64,000 bases of DNA from Bacteroidetes bacterium UBA6161 (GTDB lineage: Bacteria; Bacteroidota; Bacteroidia; NS11-12g; UBA955), in the NCBI GenBank assembly GCA_002422315.1, contig DIUJ01000068.1, positions 144,299 to 208,298 on the forward strand. The letters are read 5' to 3'. Positions 16,935 through 26,460 of the stretch are shown here, piece by piece; the stretch's first letter is position 1; each line of letters starts with the position of its first letter. The notes beneath the pieces were generated by a model. That model was not told where the DNA came from. It worked only from the letters and a program-made list of their open reading frames with translations, and made no database searches. The translations under genes and the position numbers were made by a program.

Positions 16935-18623
16935 ATGAAAAAGATAATTGAATGTGTACCTAATTTTAGTGAAGGTAGAAATACTGACATTATTGAAGCA
17001 ATTTGTGACCAAATTAAAGGTGTTAATAATGTAAAATTACTTAATGTAGACCCAGGGAAAGCAACAAATAGAACAGTTGTAACTTTTGCAGGGGAACCAG
17101 AATATGTAATAGAAGCAGCTTTTTTAGCAATTAAAAAAGCATCTGAATTAATAGACATGAGTAATCATTCAGGAGAACATCCTAGGATGGGTGCTACGGA
17201 TGTTTGTCCCTTAATTCCTGTAAGTGGTATTACAATGGAAGAAACAGTCCAGTATTCAATAAAATTAGCAAAACGGGTTGCTGAAGAATTAAGTATTCCT
17301 ATTTATTTGTATGAGGAGTCTCAAGTAGATAAACAAAGAAGCAACTTGTCAATAATTCGTTCTGGTGAATATGAAGGTTTTTTTAAAAAAATAACTTTAC
17401 CTGAATGGAAACCAGATTTTGGACCAATAACTTTTCCAGCAAAAACTGGCGCTACGGTTATCGGTGCACGAGATTTTTTAATTGCCTATAATGTAAACTT
17501 AAATTCAAAATCTGTTCGAATAGCAAACCGTATTGCTTTTGATGTAAGAGAAGCTGGTAGAGTAAAACGTTCTGGTAATCCTTTTTCTGGTCCAATAGAG
17601 TTGGACCCAAATGGTGAGCCTATAAGAATTCCAGGTACTTTAAAACATGTAAAAGCTATTGGTTGGTATATAGAAGAATACAATGTTGCTCAGATTTCTA
17701 TGAATTTAACAAATTTTAGAGAAACACCTGTTCATATTGTTTTTGATGAAGTAAGTAAAAGTGCACAAGAGCGTGGGGTAAGAGTAACTGGAAGTGAATT
17801 AGTAGGTTTATTGCCCTTACAAGCAATACTGGCTGCTGGTTCTTATTTTCTAAAAAAGCAAGGAAGAAGTTTAGGCGTATCAGACAAAGAACTGATACAT
17901 ATTGCTGTAAAATCTTTGGGATTAGATGAATTAGGTCCATTTATACCAGAGGAAAGAATTATTGAATACGTATTGCAATCAGGATCTGAAAAGAAACTAG
18001 TAAAAATGTCTTTAGAAGATTTAGCAGATGAAACAGCATCTGATAGTCCTGCTCCTGGTGGAGGTTCAATCTCTGCAGCCTGCGCTGCATTAGGTATTTC
18101 CTTAGGTGCAATGGTTGCAAACCTTTCTGCAGATAAAAGAGGCTGGGAAGACAAAACTGAGTTTTTCTCTAATTATGCTTGTCAAGCTCAAGTTATAAAA
18201 GATAAACTTTTATATTTGGTTGATGAAGATACTCGAAGTTTTGATGCTATAATGAATGCTTTTGGTTTGCCAAAAGATACAGAAGAGGAGAAAAAAGCAA
18301 GAATAGAGGCTATAGAATCAGCGTCTATTTATGCTACTCAAATTCCTTTACATACTCTTGAAATGGCAGCAAATGCAATTCCAATATTAATAGAAATGGT
18401 AGAAAGTGGAAATCCCAATTCCTTAAGTGATGCTGGGGTTGGTTTAGCTTGTATTCAAACAGCGATGATAGGAGCAAGAATGAATGTCTTGATTAATGCA
18501 AAAACATTGAAAGACAAAGAATTGGCTTTAGATTTTAAAACAAAAGCAAACAGTATTTTTGATAAAGCTAAACAAGAAATAGATTATATTTTAGATACAA
18601 TAAACACCAAGTTAGAATTTTAA
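16935..18623 (+). CDS. ftcD: Bifunctional glutamate formimidoyltransferase / formimino-THF cyclodeaminase
   Basis: A 562-residue fusion of two folate enzymes. Residues 1-330 are formiminotransferase: CVPNFSEGR at the N-terminus and the active-site block NHSGEHPRMGATDVCPLIP with the catalytic His in GEHPRMG, which moves the formimino group from formiminoglutamate to tetrahydrofolate. Residues from about 355 are cyclodeaminase (DETASDSPAPGGGSISAA, then a helical bundle), releasing ammonia to give methenyl-THF. The usual histidine-degradation partners hutH, hutU and hutI are not in the window. The next gene (tandem Ddl) starts 2 bases later, so they are co-transcribed. Confidence 0.94.
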   Translation: MKKIIECVPNFSEGRNTDIIEAICDQIKGVNNVKLLNVDPGKATNRTVVTFAGEPEYVIEAAFLAIKKASELIDMSNHSGEHPRMGATDVCPLIPVSGITMEETVQYSIKLAKRVAEELSIPIYLYEESQVDKQRSNLSIIRSGEYEGFFKKITLPEWKPDFGPITFPAKTGATVIGARDFLIAYNVNLNSKSVRIANRIAFDVREAGRVKRSGNPFSGPIELDPNGEPIRIPGTLKHVKAIGWYIEEYNVAQISMNLTNFRETPVHIVFDEVSKSAQERGVRVTGSELVGLLPLQAILAAGSYFLKKQGRSLGVSDKELIHIAVKSLGLDELGPFIPEERIIEYVLQSGSEKKLVKMSLEDLADETASDSPAPGGGSISAACAALGISLGAMVANLSADKRGWEDKTEFFSNYACQAQVIKDKLLYLVDEDTRSFDAIMNAFGLPKDTEEEKKARIEAIESASIYATQIPLHTLEMAANAIPILIEMVESGNPNSLSDAGVGLACIQTAMIGARMNVLINAKTLKDKELALDFKTKANSIFDKAKQEIDYILDTINTKLEF

Positions 18624-18625
18624 TT

Positions 18626-21316
18626 TTGAAAGATAAAATAAAAATAGGAGTTTTCTTCGGCGGAAGATCTAGAGAACGAGAAGTATCTTTTGCTGGAGGT
18701 CGGACAGTTTACGACAATTTAGATAAATCAATTTTTGAGCCGGTTCCTATCTTTGTAGATAGCTTTGGTCAATTTATTATTTTAGATTGGCAATATATTT
18801 ATAAGGGAACCATAAGAGATTTTTATCCACCTACTCTCTTTTTAGAAGGTTTTTCAAATGACTATCAGGTATATGCAGAAAGTTTAGAACTATCATTTAA
18901 CGATAAAAAGAAATTAGCAAATTCGGTTGGTAATATCATTTACCCACATGAATTTTCAACTTTTTTCGACTTCGCTTTTTTAGCATTGCATGGTAGTTAT
19001 GGAGAAGATGGTTTTATTCAAGGATTATTGGAATGGTATGATATACCATATAGTGGAAGTGGATTATTAGGCTCCTCTATAGGTATAAACAAGAAAATTC
19101 AAAAACAATTGTTTCCTGCCAATAATAGTATGTTTTCTATGGCCCCTAGTGAAAGTATAAATAGGGGAACTTGGTTCGATTTGTCATTTGATAAGCAGAG
19201 TTTTTATACAGTATTACAGAATAAACTAGGGTTGCCATTTGTAATAAAATCCGCTAACCAAGGCTCAAGTATTGGTGTTAGTATTCTAAAAAACAATTCA
19301 TTTGAAGAATTTGAAAAATATGTAAACCAATCTTTTTTTATTCTAGAATTGGAAAAAAAGCAATGGGAGAATATTGAAAACAAAAAACAATTTATTAGAG
19401 AAATTTGTGAAACAAAATCTTCTCTTGGTCTACCACTTATCATACAAGATAAATTATATTATAGGCCGGAAGAGGTTTTAGAATACCTTTTAGAATATTT
19501 TACTTATAATGAAAAGATTACAATTTCTGCTTTAGAAAAAGAAACAGATATTCTATTTGAACCCTTTGTTGACGGTAGAGAATTTAGTTGCATTGTCTTA
19601 AAAACGGAGAAGGGCGAACCACTAGCATTGCCTCCTACAGAGATTATTAAGACAACACAGTTTTATGACTACACTTCAAAGTATTTACCTGGGTTGTCTC
19701 GGAAAGTAACCCCAATGCAGGTGGAAAGTAACATACTAGATAAGATCAGACGAAGTTGTGAAACATTGGTTCATCATTTTGATTTTAAAGTCTATGCAAG
19801 GATTGATGGCTTTGTAACTAAAAGTGGGGAAATACTTCTAAACGATCCTAATACTACTTCAGGCATGATGCCTTCTTCTTTCTTTTTTCATCAAGCTGCT
19901 GAAATTGGTCTAAATCCTTCTGAATTTTTAACACTTATAATTCAAAATTCTATTCACGAAAGAATAAATAATAGAGGGGTTTCCTTTGAAATGGAGCAAC
20001 TATTTAAAAAGTTGAAAGAAAGGAGAAGTGATTCGAAAGAAGTACAGCTGAGCAAAGAAAAAATTGCTGTAATCCTTGGTGGAAATTCTTTTGAGAGACA
20101 TATTTCTGTAGAAAGTGGTAGAAATGTATTTGAAAAACTTGTCTCTTCTGGTAAGTATGAAGTAGATGCTTTATTTTTAGATTATACAAATGAAAAAATA
20201 AGGCTTTTTAAATTGCCGGTTTCTATACTTTTAAAAGACAACGCAGACGATATTCGTGAAAAGGTATTTTGCCCAGAAATACAAACTGATTTGGTAAAAA
20301 TAAGAAAGGAATTTAAGCAATTAACCGAGGAATTTGTAAAGAGAACTGTTAATTTTGAGGTTCAAGAAATCCCCTTAAATTCTTTAGCAGATTTTTATGA
20401 TGGTGCATTTATTGCCCTTCATGGAAGGCCAGGAGAAGATGGGACAATACAAAAAGAATTAGACAAACTAGGTTTGTTTTATAATGGTTCAGACTCCTAT
20501 AGTTCTTCCATTACTATAGATAAATTTGAAACTATTCAAAGGCTGAATAAGGCTGGTTTTAAGGTAACTAAACAACTATTAATTGACAAAAATGATTGGT
20601 TGGAAAATAAAAATTCAATAACCGAAGAAATTGAAAAACAATTAGATTACCCTTTGATAGCGAAACCCCACGATGATGGATGTAGTTCGGCAGTTGTTAA
20701 AATTAAAAATCTAAAAGATTTAGAAGTATATGCAAGCATAATGTTCAGAGAAGAGGAGGAGGGAATAGGCAAACTCAAAGAACAAATTGGACTAAAGAGT
20801 CAAGATGAGTTTCCTAAAAAGAATTGTTTGCTTTTAGAAAAGTTAATAAGCAAAGAAAATGCAATTCATTTTTTAGAGATTACTGGAGGAATGCTTACTA
20901 AATACAATGAATCAGGGGAGGTTGTTTATGAGGTTTTTGAACCAAGTGAAGCGCTTGCAGAAGGAGAGATTTTATCGTTAGAAGAAAAGTTTTTAGCAGG
21001 TCAGGGTCAAAATATTACGCCAGCAAGATATTCCAATGACCCATTAAAGCAATCACAAATATCGGAGAAAGTAAAGCAACACCTTTTAGCTGTAGCTAAA
21101 GAATTAAAAGTTGAAGGATATTGTAGAATAGATGCTTTTGTTCGTATTTTTGAAAACTTGGAAGTAGAAGTTATTGTAATAGAAGTTAATTCACTACCAG
21201 GAATGACCCCAGCTACTTGTATTTACCATCAAGCAGCTATACAAGATTTAAAACCTTTTAACTTTATAGATTCGATATTGAGTTTTGGAAAACAAAGATT
21301 GGAAAACAAAAAATGA
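18626..21316 (+). CDS. Tandem (double) D-alanine-D-alanine ligase-like ATP-grasp protein
   Basis: An 896-residue protein with two consecutive Ddl-like units, about 1-465 and 476-896; a normal Ddl is 300-370 residues. Unit 1 has RSREREVS (14-21), HGSYGEDG (122-129), the YDYTSKY loop (347-353) and ARID (391-394), but the metal-binding end reads NDPNTTSGM (406-414) where Ddl normally has EANTSPGM. Unit 2 has SFERHIS (about 488-494), HGRPGEDG (599-606), CRID (833-836) and a standard EVNSLPGM (853-860), but no YDYxxKY loop; EEKFLAGQGQNITPARY is in that area. The start is TTG (18626), 2 bases after ftcD. It overlaps the PASTA gene by 4 bases. It probably makes D-Ala-D-Ala for peptidoglycan; division of work between halves is inference. 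Confidence 0.85.
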   Translation: MKDKIKIGVFFGGRSREREVSFAGGRTVYDNLDKSIFEPVPIFVDSFGQFIILDWQYIYKGTIRDFYPPTLFLEGFSNDYQVYAESLELSFNDKKKLANSVGNIIYPHEFSTFFDFAFLALHGSYGEDGFIQGLLEWYDIPYSGSGLLGSSIGINKKIQKQLFPANNSMFSMAPSESINRGTWFDLSFDKQSFYTVLQNKLGLPFVIKSANQGSSIGVSILKNNSFEEFEKYVNQSFFILELEKKQWENIENKKQFIREICETKSSLGLPLIIQDKLYYRPEEVLEYLLEYFTYNEKITISALEKETDILFEPFVDGREFSCIVLKTEKGEPLALPPTEIIKTTQFYDYTSKYLPGLSRKVTPMQVESNILDKIRRSCETLVHHFDFKVYARIDGFVTKSGEILLNDPNTTSGMMPSSFFFHQAAEIGLNPSEFLTLIIQNSIHERINNRGVSFEMEQLFKKLKERRSDSKEVQLSKEKIAVILGGNSFERHISVESGRNVFEKLVSSGKYEVDALFLDYTNEKIRLFKLPVSILLKDNADDIREKVFCPEIQTDLVKIRKEFKQLTEEFVKRTVNFEVQEIPLNSLADFYDGAFIALHGRPGEDGTIQKELDKLGLFYNGSDSYSSSITIDKFETIQRLNKAGFKVTKQLLIDKNDWLENKNSITEEIEKQLDYPLIAKPHDDGCSSAVVKIKNLKDLEVYASIMFREEEEGIGKLKEQIGLKSQDEFPKKNCLLLEKLISKENAIHFLEITGGMLTKYNESGEVVYEVFEPSEALAEGEILSLEEKFLAGQGQNITPARYSNDPLKQSQISEKVKQHLLAVAKELKVEGYCRIDAFVRIFENLEVEVIVIEVNSLPGMTPATCIYHQAAIQDLKPFNFIDSILSFGKQRLENKK

Positions 21317-21906
21317 ATACAAAAGACACTAAAAAAATTATTTTGCATTTTGCTTTAGTACTTATTTCTATTATTGTAGGTATATGGCTACTAAACAAAT
21401 GGATGCATACCTATACAAGACATGGGGAAGAAGTAATGGTTCCTAAAATTAGAGAAATGAGATTGGACAAGGCTGTAGCAATTTTAGAAGAACAAGGATT
21501 TCGATATTTAGTTATTGACTCTGTATACAAGGATCATCTCAAGAAAATGGATATAGCCGAGCAAGATCCAGCGCCAGGCAGTTTAGTTAAAAAAGGAAGA
21601 ACAATATATCTTATTATTAACTCATTAGGAAAACCCAAAGTACCTATGCCCAAATTGGTAAATGTTTCAGTAAGTCTTGCTAAAGTACTAATTAAAAACT
21701 CAGGGTTGAAATTAGGTCAGATTGAAACAAAGAAAACATTGATGGGAGACGGTTTGGTGCTTCAGCAATTTATTAAAGGAGATACAATACCTGTTGGTAA
21801 AATGGTTGAAAAAGGTTCTACTGTTAACTTATTGGTGAGTATTAAGCCAACAGAATCGGATAGTATAGGAGCTGATGGAAGTGTTTTTAATTTTGATGAA
21901 CTTTAA
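21313..21906 (+). CDS. Membrane-anchored PASTA-domain protein
   Basis: A 197-residue protein with a single N-terminal membrane helix (about 9-26, ILHFALVLISIIVGIWLL) and then two to three PASTA repeats. Visible units are VMVPKIREMRLDKAVAILEE (from about 41) and VPMPKLVNVSVSLAKVLIKN (from about 113), each followed by a beta-strand segment such as VVKKGRTIYLIIN-like (here LVKKGRTIYLIINS), and a last KGSTVNLLVS. PASTA domains bind peptidoglycan stem peptides or beta-lactams in other proteins. There is no kinase domain. It overlaps the tandem ligase by ATGA, so translation is coupled. A Ddl-PASTA pair is a common Bacteroidota arrangement, which supports a cell-wall role. Confidence 0.9.
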   Translation: MNTKDTKKIILHFALVLISIIVGIWLLNKWMHTYTRHGEEVMVPKIREMRLDKAVAILEEQGFRYLVIDSVYKDHLKKMDIAEQDPAPGSLVKKGRTIYLIINSLGKPKVPMPKLVNVSVSLAKVLIKNSGLKLGQIETKKTLMGDGLVLQQFIKGDTIPVGKMVEKGSTVNLLVSIKPTESDSIGADGSVFNFDEL

Positions 21907-21955
21907 CAGTTGACTGTATACAAGATAAAGGTATTTTTTTCGTTTATTAAAACTT

Positions 21956-23902
21956 ATGAGACATATAAAACCAATCGTTCTTTTTCTTTTCATTTCGTTT
22001 AACACTATATTCCTATTTAGTCAAAATAAAGGTGTAATAGTAGAAGGTCTTAAACAAAATAAAAATATAAGAGCAGAACTATTAAAATCGAATTCAATAT
22101 TAAGGCGAAATATAATGGATACTTTGTCATTACCCTTTTTTGATGACTTTACAACCTCTTATCCTTATCCAGATAGCAGATTTTGGCTAGATAGCAATGT
22201 GTATGTAAATAAAACCATGGCTGTATCTCCTCCTAGTTATGGGGTGGCAACTTTTGATCAACTAAATAAACTTGGCAACCCTTATGAGGGTATCAATAGG
22301 AATATATTCAGGGCATTTGATACACTAAGCTCCAAACCAATAAACCTTTTAAATTACAAAGTTGGGTTTAATACCATTTCTTATTCCATTTCAGATTCTA
22401 TTTATTTGAGTTTTTTTTATCAAGGGCAAGGACTTGGAGATAGGCCGGAGTCTAAAGACTCTCTTGTAGTTCAGTTTAAAAAAAATGATGGTTCTTGGAC
22501 CAATGTTTGGTCCTCAAGAACCTTACATTTACAAAAAGATTTCAAATCTGTTTTAATACCAATTTTAAGTACAGAATACCTACATAATTCTTTTCAATTC
22601 AGATTTCTTCATTACACTTCCGCTGTAGGCTTTTTAAACCATGTAAATATTGATTATGTAATACTAAATAAAGATAGAAATGCAGGGGATTCCATACTAT
22701 TTGATGTTGCGATAAATAAAGTACCTACAGGTTTTTTGAAGTTTTATAGTTCAATGCCATACGAACATTATAAGCTGGATGCTTCCAATCAATCTGCTAC
22801 AGACCACGGTCTTGGAACTAGAAACAATTCTACGCAAACTGTTCAAACCCAATTTCAATTTCTAGCAACTGAAAATATAGACACACTAGCATTTTACCCT
22901 TTTTCCTCAAGTAGCAGAAATATTTTTTCGCAAATGGATACGATTGAAAAATTTGCACCATTTTCTATGACAGGTTTGAGCGCAGAACCCTATAGAATAT
23001 TTTCTACTTACAGAATTAATCCACTTTCTAATGATTTTACTCCAACAAATCTAAACTCATTAGGTAACAACAATCAAATTCAAAAAGAACAAATTTTTGA
23101 CAATTATTATGCATACGATGACGGATCTGCAGAAGGAGGCATAGGACTAGACTATGGAGACTTGCCTCCTGGTAAAAGTTTCTTTGCACTTAAATTTAAT
23201 CTAACCAAGGCAGATACTTTTAGAGGTTTATCTATTTTTTTTAATCAATCTTCTGAAAATGTAGCATCACGTCAATTTGGGTTATGTATTTGGCAAACTA
23301 TAAGTGAACCTCCTTTAACTAACACAAGCAATGATTTTTTAATTTATGAAACAGAACAGCTTGCCCCAGTATATACAGATTCCATAAATGGTTTTCATAC
23401 ATTCCTAATAGATACTACTATTGTTTTACCTCCTGGAAATTTCTATGTTGGGTGGAATCAGGTTGGGATATTCAATTTAAATGTTGGCTACGATATGAAT
23501 TATGCTTACTTAAATCAAAATACAAAGAATCCAAATATTTTCTTCAATTTGAATGGATTTTGGGAGTCTGTGGACAACACAATTACAGGAACCCCAATGA
23601 TTAGGCCAATATTTGGAAAACAAACAAATAACTGGGGCATGAGTTCTCCAAACACTTACAACAAAAAAGATAATCTAATACAAGTTTTCCCAAATCCTTG
23701 TTTTGATATTTTAAACTTGACTCAAAACAATGAATTTTACAAAGCAAATTACAGCATTCAAAGTATGGATGGGAAAATTATACAAAAAGGCATCGTAGAA
23801 GATACTTTTACAATAGAAATTCCGAATATACTATCGGGGATGTATGTGTTGACAATTAAGAACCAAAACCATATATTTTATTCAAAATTTATTAAGCAAT
23901 GA
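21956..23902 (+). CDS. Large secreted protein with type A T9SS sorting domain
   Basis: A 648-residue exported protein. The signal peptide ends at about residue 22 (TIFLFSQ). The middle holds long beta-rich stretches without a family I can name; LPFFDDFTTSYPYPDSRFWLDS near residue 58 is a motif often seen at the start of Bacteroidota secreted proteins. The last 75 residues form a type A sorting domain: VFPNPCFDILNL, then IQSMDGKIIQKG, IPNILSGMYVLTI and a terminal KFIKQ. It should be exported by T9SS and held at the surface or released. Its stop overlaps the rhodanese gene by ATGA. Confidence 0.82.
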   Translation: MRHIKPIVLFLFISFNTIFLFSQNKGVIVEGLKQNKNIRAELLKSNSILRRNIMDTLSLPFFDDFTTSYPYPDSRFWLDSNVYVNKTMAVSPPSYGVATFDQLNKLGNPYEGINRNIFRAFDTLSSKPINLLNYKVGFNTISYSISDSIYLSFFYQGQGLGDRPESKDSLVVQFKKNDGSWTNVWSSRTLHLQKDFKSVLIPILSTEYLHNSFQFRFLHYTSAVGFLNHVNIDYVILNKDRNAGDSILFDVAINKVPTGFLKFYSSMPYEHYKLDASNQSATDHGLGTRNNSTQTVQTQFQFLATENIDTLAFYPFSSSSRNIFSQMDTIEKFAPFSMTGLSAEPYRIFSTYRINPLSNDFTPTNLNSLGNNNQIQKEQIFDNYYAYDDGSAEGGIGLDYGDLPPGKSFFALKFNLTKADTFRGLSIFFNQSSENVASRQFGLCIWQTISEPPLTNTSNDFLIYETEQLAPVYTDSINGFHTFLIDTTIVLPPGNFYVGWNQVGIFNLNVGYDMNYAYLNQNTKNPNIFFNLNGFWESVDNTITGTPMIRPIFGKQTNNWGMSSPNTYNKKDNLIQVFPNPCFDILNLTQNNEFYKANYSIQSMDGKIIQKGIVEDTFTIEIPNILSGMYVLTIKNQNHIFYSKFIKQ

Positions 23903-24189
23903 ACAATGATATAACCGCAAAAGAACTTAAGGAAAAGTTAAATAGAGGAGATGAATTTTTATTTATTGATGTTCGAGAACCATGGGAATACGAAGAGTTT
24001 AATATAGGAGCCAGATTAGTACCATTGGGGGAATTGCCTGGAGTCATAGACGACTGGGATGATTGGCAAGAAAAAGAGGTGGTTGTTCATTGTAAGTCTG
24101 GAGCAAGAAGCGCAGCAGCAAAAGCATTTATGCAAAAAAATGGTTTTTTAAATGTTAGGAATCTGATGGGCGGTATATTGGATTGGTAA
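23899..24189 (+). CDS. Rhodanese-like domain protein
   Basis: A 96-residue single-domain rhodanese without signal peptide. It shows LFIDVREPWEYEEFNIGA (about 21-38) and the active-site loop CKSGAR at 65-70, with catalytic Cys65 in place, so sulfur transfer or a related persulfide role in the cytoplasm is likely. It is translationally coupled to the preceding T9SS cargo gene (4-base overlap) and 16 bases ahead of the multihaem cytochrome gene. The context does not show which sulfur acceptor it serves. Confidence 0.9.
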   Translation: MNNDITAKELKEKLNRGDEFLFIDVREPWEYEEFNIGARLVPLGELPGVIDDWDDWQEKEVVVHCKSGARSAAAKAFMQKNGFLNVRNLMGGILDW

Positions 24190-24205
24190 TTAAATCCATA
24201 TATTA

Positions 24206-26131
24206 GTGATGATAAGAACGGTATATTTATCTTTCGCATTGGTTTTATTGGTTATTTCTTTTTCTTATTCTAGTTGCGAAATACAAGTTAAAGAAAAAAA
24301 ATCGGATGCTAACTCATTGGCATATTTGAATCATCACGATAGTGTTAAGTATGTAGGTAAAGAAACTTGTGTACCTTGCCATTCGGATAAATACAATACA
24401 TTTATTGAAACAGGAATGGGAAGAAGTTTTGGTCTTGCTAATATTGTAAATTCAGCAGCAAAAAAACATTTTCCAGGATATATTTATGATACGATCCGTG
24501 ACCTAAATTATCAAATCTATTTTCAAGATTCCTCGCTATATGTAAAAGAATTTAGGATTTTTGCTTTGGATACAGTTTTTCAAAGAACAGAAAAAATAGA
24601 CTATATTGTAGGGTCTGGCCATCATACTAATTCTCATTTAATGGTAAGGAGTGGATACCTATACCAAATGCCTGCCACATTTTACACTCAAAAAAAAGTT
24701 TGGGATTTGCCACCAGGTTTCAAAGAAAACAATACCAGATTTGCAAGAAATATTGAGGCCGAATGTATGACATGTCATAATGCATTGCCCAAAATGGACC
24801 CCAATGCATTTGGTAAATTTGACAAAATTGAACATGGTTTAGATTGTGAAAGATGTCATGGCCCAGGGGAGCTACATGTTCAAAAAATGCTAAAGGGTGA
24901 TTTTGTAGATTATTCAAAACAAAAGATAGATTCAACAATTGTAAATCCATCAAAATTAACTTGGATAAGACAAGTAGATGTCTGTCAAAGGTGTCATTTG
25001 CAAGGAAATGCAGTATTGAAACCTAATAAAACATTTTTCGATTTTAGACCAGGTATGATTTTAAGCGATATTTTTGAAGTATTTATGCCTGAATATAAAA
25101 GTGAATCTTTGTTTAAAATGGCAGCCCATGCAGAACGTTTCCAGGAAAGTAAATGTTTTATTGAAACAAATAAAAAGTCAAGTTCTAAAAGCAACGATTT
25201 TACGTGTATAAGTTGTCACAACCCTCACGTAAGTGTAAGAAATACAAATACAGAGGTGTTTAATCAAACCTGTATTTCTTGTCATTCAGAGGCCAAACAG
25301 TCGAAATGTTCAGAGAATAAGCAAACATTAGTGAAGAATGAAAATAACTGTGTTTCTTGCCATATGCCGCAAACGGGTTCTTCTGATATACCACATGTTA
25401 GTGTTCATGATCATAAGATTCAAAAAAGAAAACTCAATACAGAAATAATCCCATCAAATCCAATAGGATTAAAATCAATAAATAGTATAACAACAGATAT
25501 TTTAACTTTATTTATAGCATATATAAGTTACTACGAAAAGTTTGAATCGAATGAAGTATATCTTCTAAAAGCAAAAGAGTTATATCCAAAGATTGGTAAC
25601 ACAATGAATGAATTAAGCGCAAAGATTTATTTTCTGTATACTACCAATCAAACAAGCCAAATACCAAATCTAATTAGAACAAAGGAAAATTTGGATTTTG
25701 ATGCATGGACATGCTATCGAATAGGAAGGGCATTTTATTTAGGCAATAATTTGAATAACGCAGAAAGTTGGTTTTCGAAAGCAGCAGAAAAAAAAGGCAA
25801 GTATACTCCCTTCTTAATTTCATTAGCAGATACATATATCCAACTGAAATTATTGAAGAAAGCAGAAATATATATAGTACAAGCACAACAATTAGAACCA
25901 TTAAACGAAATGGTTTTGGCAAAATATTTAGAACTATACATTGCTCAAAACAATCTTCGTAATGTTGTAAAAATGGCAGAATATATCTTGCAATATCACC
26001 CCGATAATATTCTTGCTATCAGTATTTTAGTAGAAAGGAATAAAAGAATTGGAAACAACGACACAAAAAGCAAGTACTTAGAGACTAGGTTAGAAAAACT
26101 AAGGGCTTTAAAACCATTAAACAATATATAA
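24206..26131 (+). CDS. Seven-haem c-type cytochrome with C-terminal TPR region
   Basis: A 641-residue exported protein. The hydrophobic N-terminus ends at Cys24 (SYSSC), which may be lipidated. There are seven CXXCH haem-binding motifs: CVPCH, CMTCH, CERCH, CQRCH, two CISCH and CVSCH, spread from about residue 56 to 395, with extra His residues for distal ligation. The pattern resembles the cytochrome c-554/doubled-CXXCH families. From about residue 430 the protein turns into TPR-like helices (CYRIGRAFYLGNNLNNAESWF, FLISLADTYIQLKLLKKAE split). Function is probably periplasmic or surface electron transfer; the acceptor is not visible. It is the last gene of the ftcD-to-cytochrome run. Confidence 0.87.
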   Translation: MMIRTVYLSFALVLLVISFSYSSCEIQVKEKKSDANSLAYLNHHDSVKYVGKETCVPCHSDKYNTFIETGMGRSFGLANIVNSAAKKHFPGYIYDTIRDLNYQIYFQDSSLYVKEFRIFALDTVFQRTEKIDYIVGSGHHTNSHLMVRSGYLYQMPATFYTQKKVWDLPPGFKENNTRFARNIEAECMTCHNALPKMDPNAFGKFDKIEHGLDCERCHGPGELHVQKMLKGDFVDYSKQKIDSTIVNPSKLTWIRQVDVCQRCHLQGNAVLKPNKTFFDFRPGMILSDIFEVFMPEYKSESLFKMAAHAERFQESKCFIETNKKSSSKSNDFTCISCHNPHVSVRNTNTEVFNQTCISCHSEAKQSKCSENKQTLVKNENNCVSCHMPQTGSSDIPHVSVHDHKIQKRKLNTEIIPSNPIGLKSINSITTDILTLFIAYISYYEKFESNEVYLLKAKELYPKIGNTMNELSAKIYFLYTTNQTSQIPNLIRTKENLDFDAWTCYRIGRAFYLGNNLNNAESWFSKAAEKKGKYTPFLISLADTYIQLKLLKKAEIYIVQAQQLEPLNEMVLAKYLELYIAQNNLRNVVKMAEYILQYHPDNILAISILVERNKRIGNNDTKSKYLETRLEKLRALKPLNNI

Positions 26132-26196
26132 TCAATAGATTAGATTCTAACAAGATATAAAACATAATTAATGTAAGTAATCTGTTAATGTATAGT

Positions 26197-26226
26197 TTGT
26201 AATATTAAAAAAATAGGTTATTTTTG
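26197..26226 (+). promoter_or_regulatory. Promoter of tRNA-Cys, TTG-N19-TATTTTTG
   Basis: TTG at 26197-26199 and TATTTTTG at 26219-26226, spacing exactly 19 bases; the tRNA starts 20 bases after the -7 box. Confidence 0.75.
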
Positions 26227-26245
26227 CACCTCGTTCAAAACAAAA

Positions 26246-26316
26246 GGTCGGATGGCCGAGAGGCTAGGCACGGGTCTGCAAAACCCTCTACACCGGTTCG
26301 AATCCGGTTCCGACCT
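26246..26316 (+). tRNA. tRNA-Cys (anticodon GCA)
   Basis: A 71-base cloverleaf: acceptor stem GGTCGGA/TCCGACC, short D-arm, anticodon loop CTGCAAA giving GCA, T-arm ACCGG-TTCGAAT-CCGGT. The discriminator base is T (position 73), the known identity element for CysRS. The bottom-outer pair of the anticodon stem is C-T, a mismatch. CCA is not encoded. Confidence 0.95.
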
Positions 26317-26355
26317 CTCATTTTTAGCATTTTAAGAATATTCTTGCTAAAATTT

Positions 26356-26404
26356 AAAAGTTACATTTAGTCCATTCATGGGTTCTAAATGTAACTTTTT
26401 TTTT
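26356..26404 (+). terminator. Strong terminator downstream of tRNA-Cys
   Basis: AAAAGTTACATTTAG (26356-26370) pairs perfectly with CTAAATGTAACTTTT (26385-26399), loop of 14 bases, followed by further T residues. Confidence 0.85.
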
Positions 26405-26460
26405 GATTTCAATCTGAGTTTTACTCTAAAATATGTATGATTGCAGTAAGAAATAACTTT

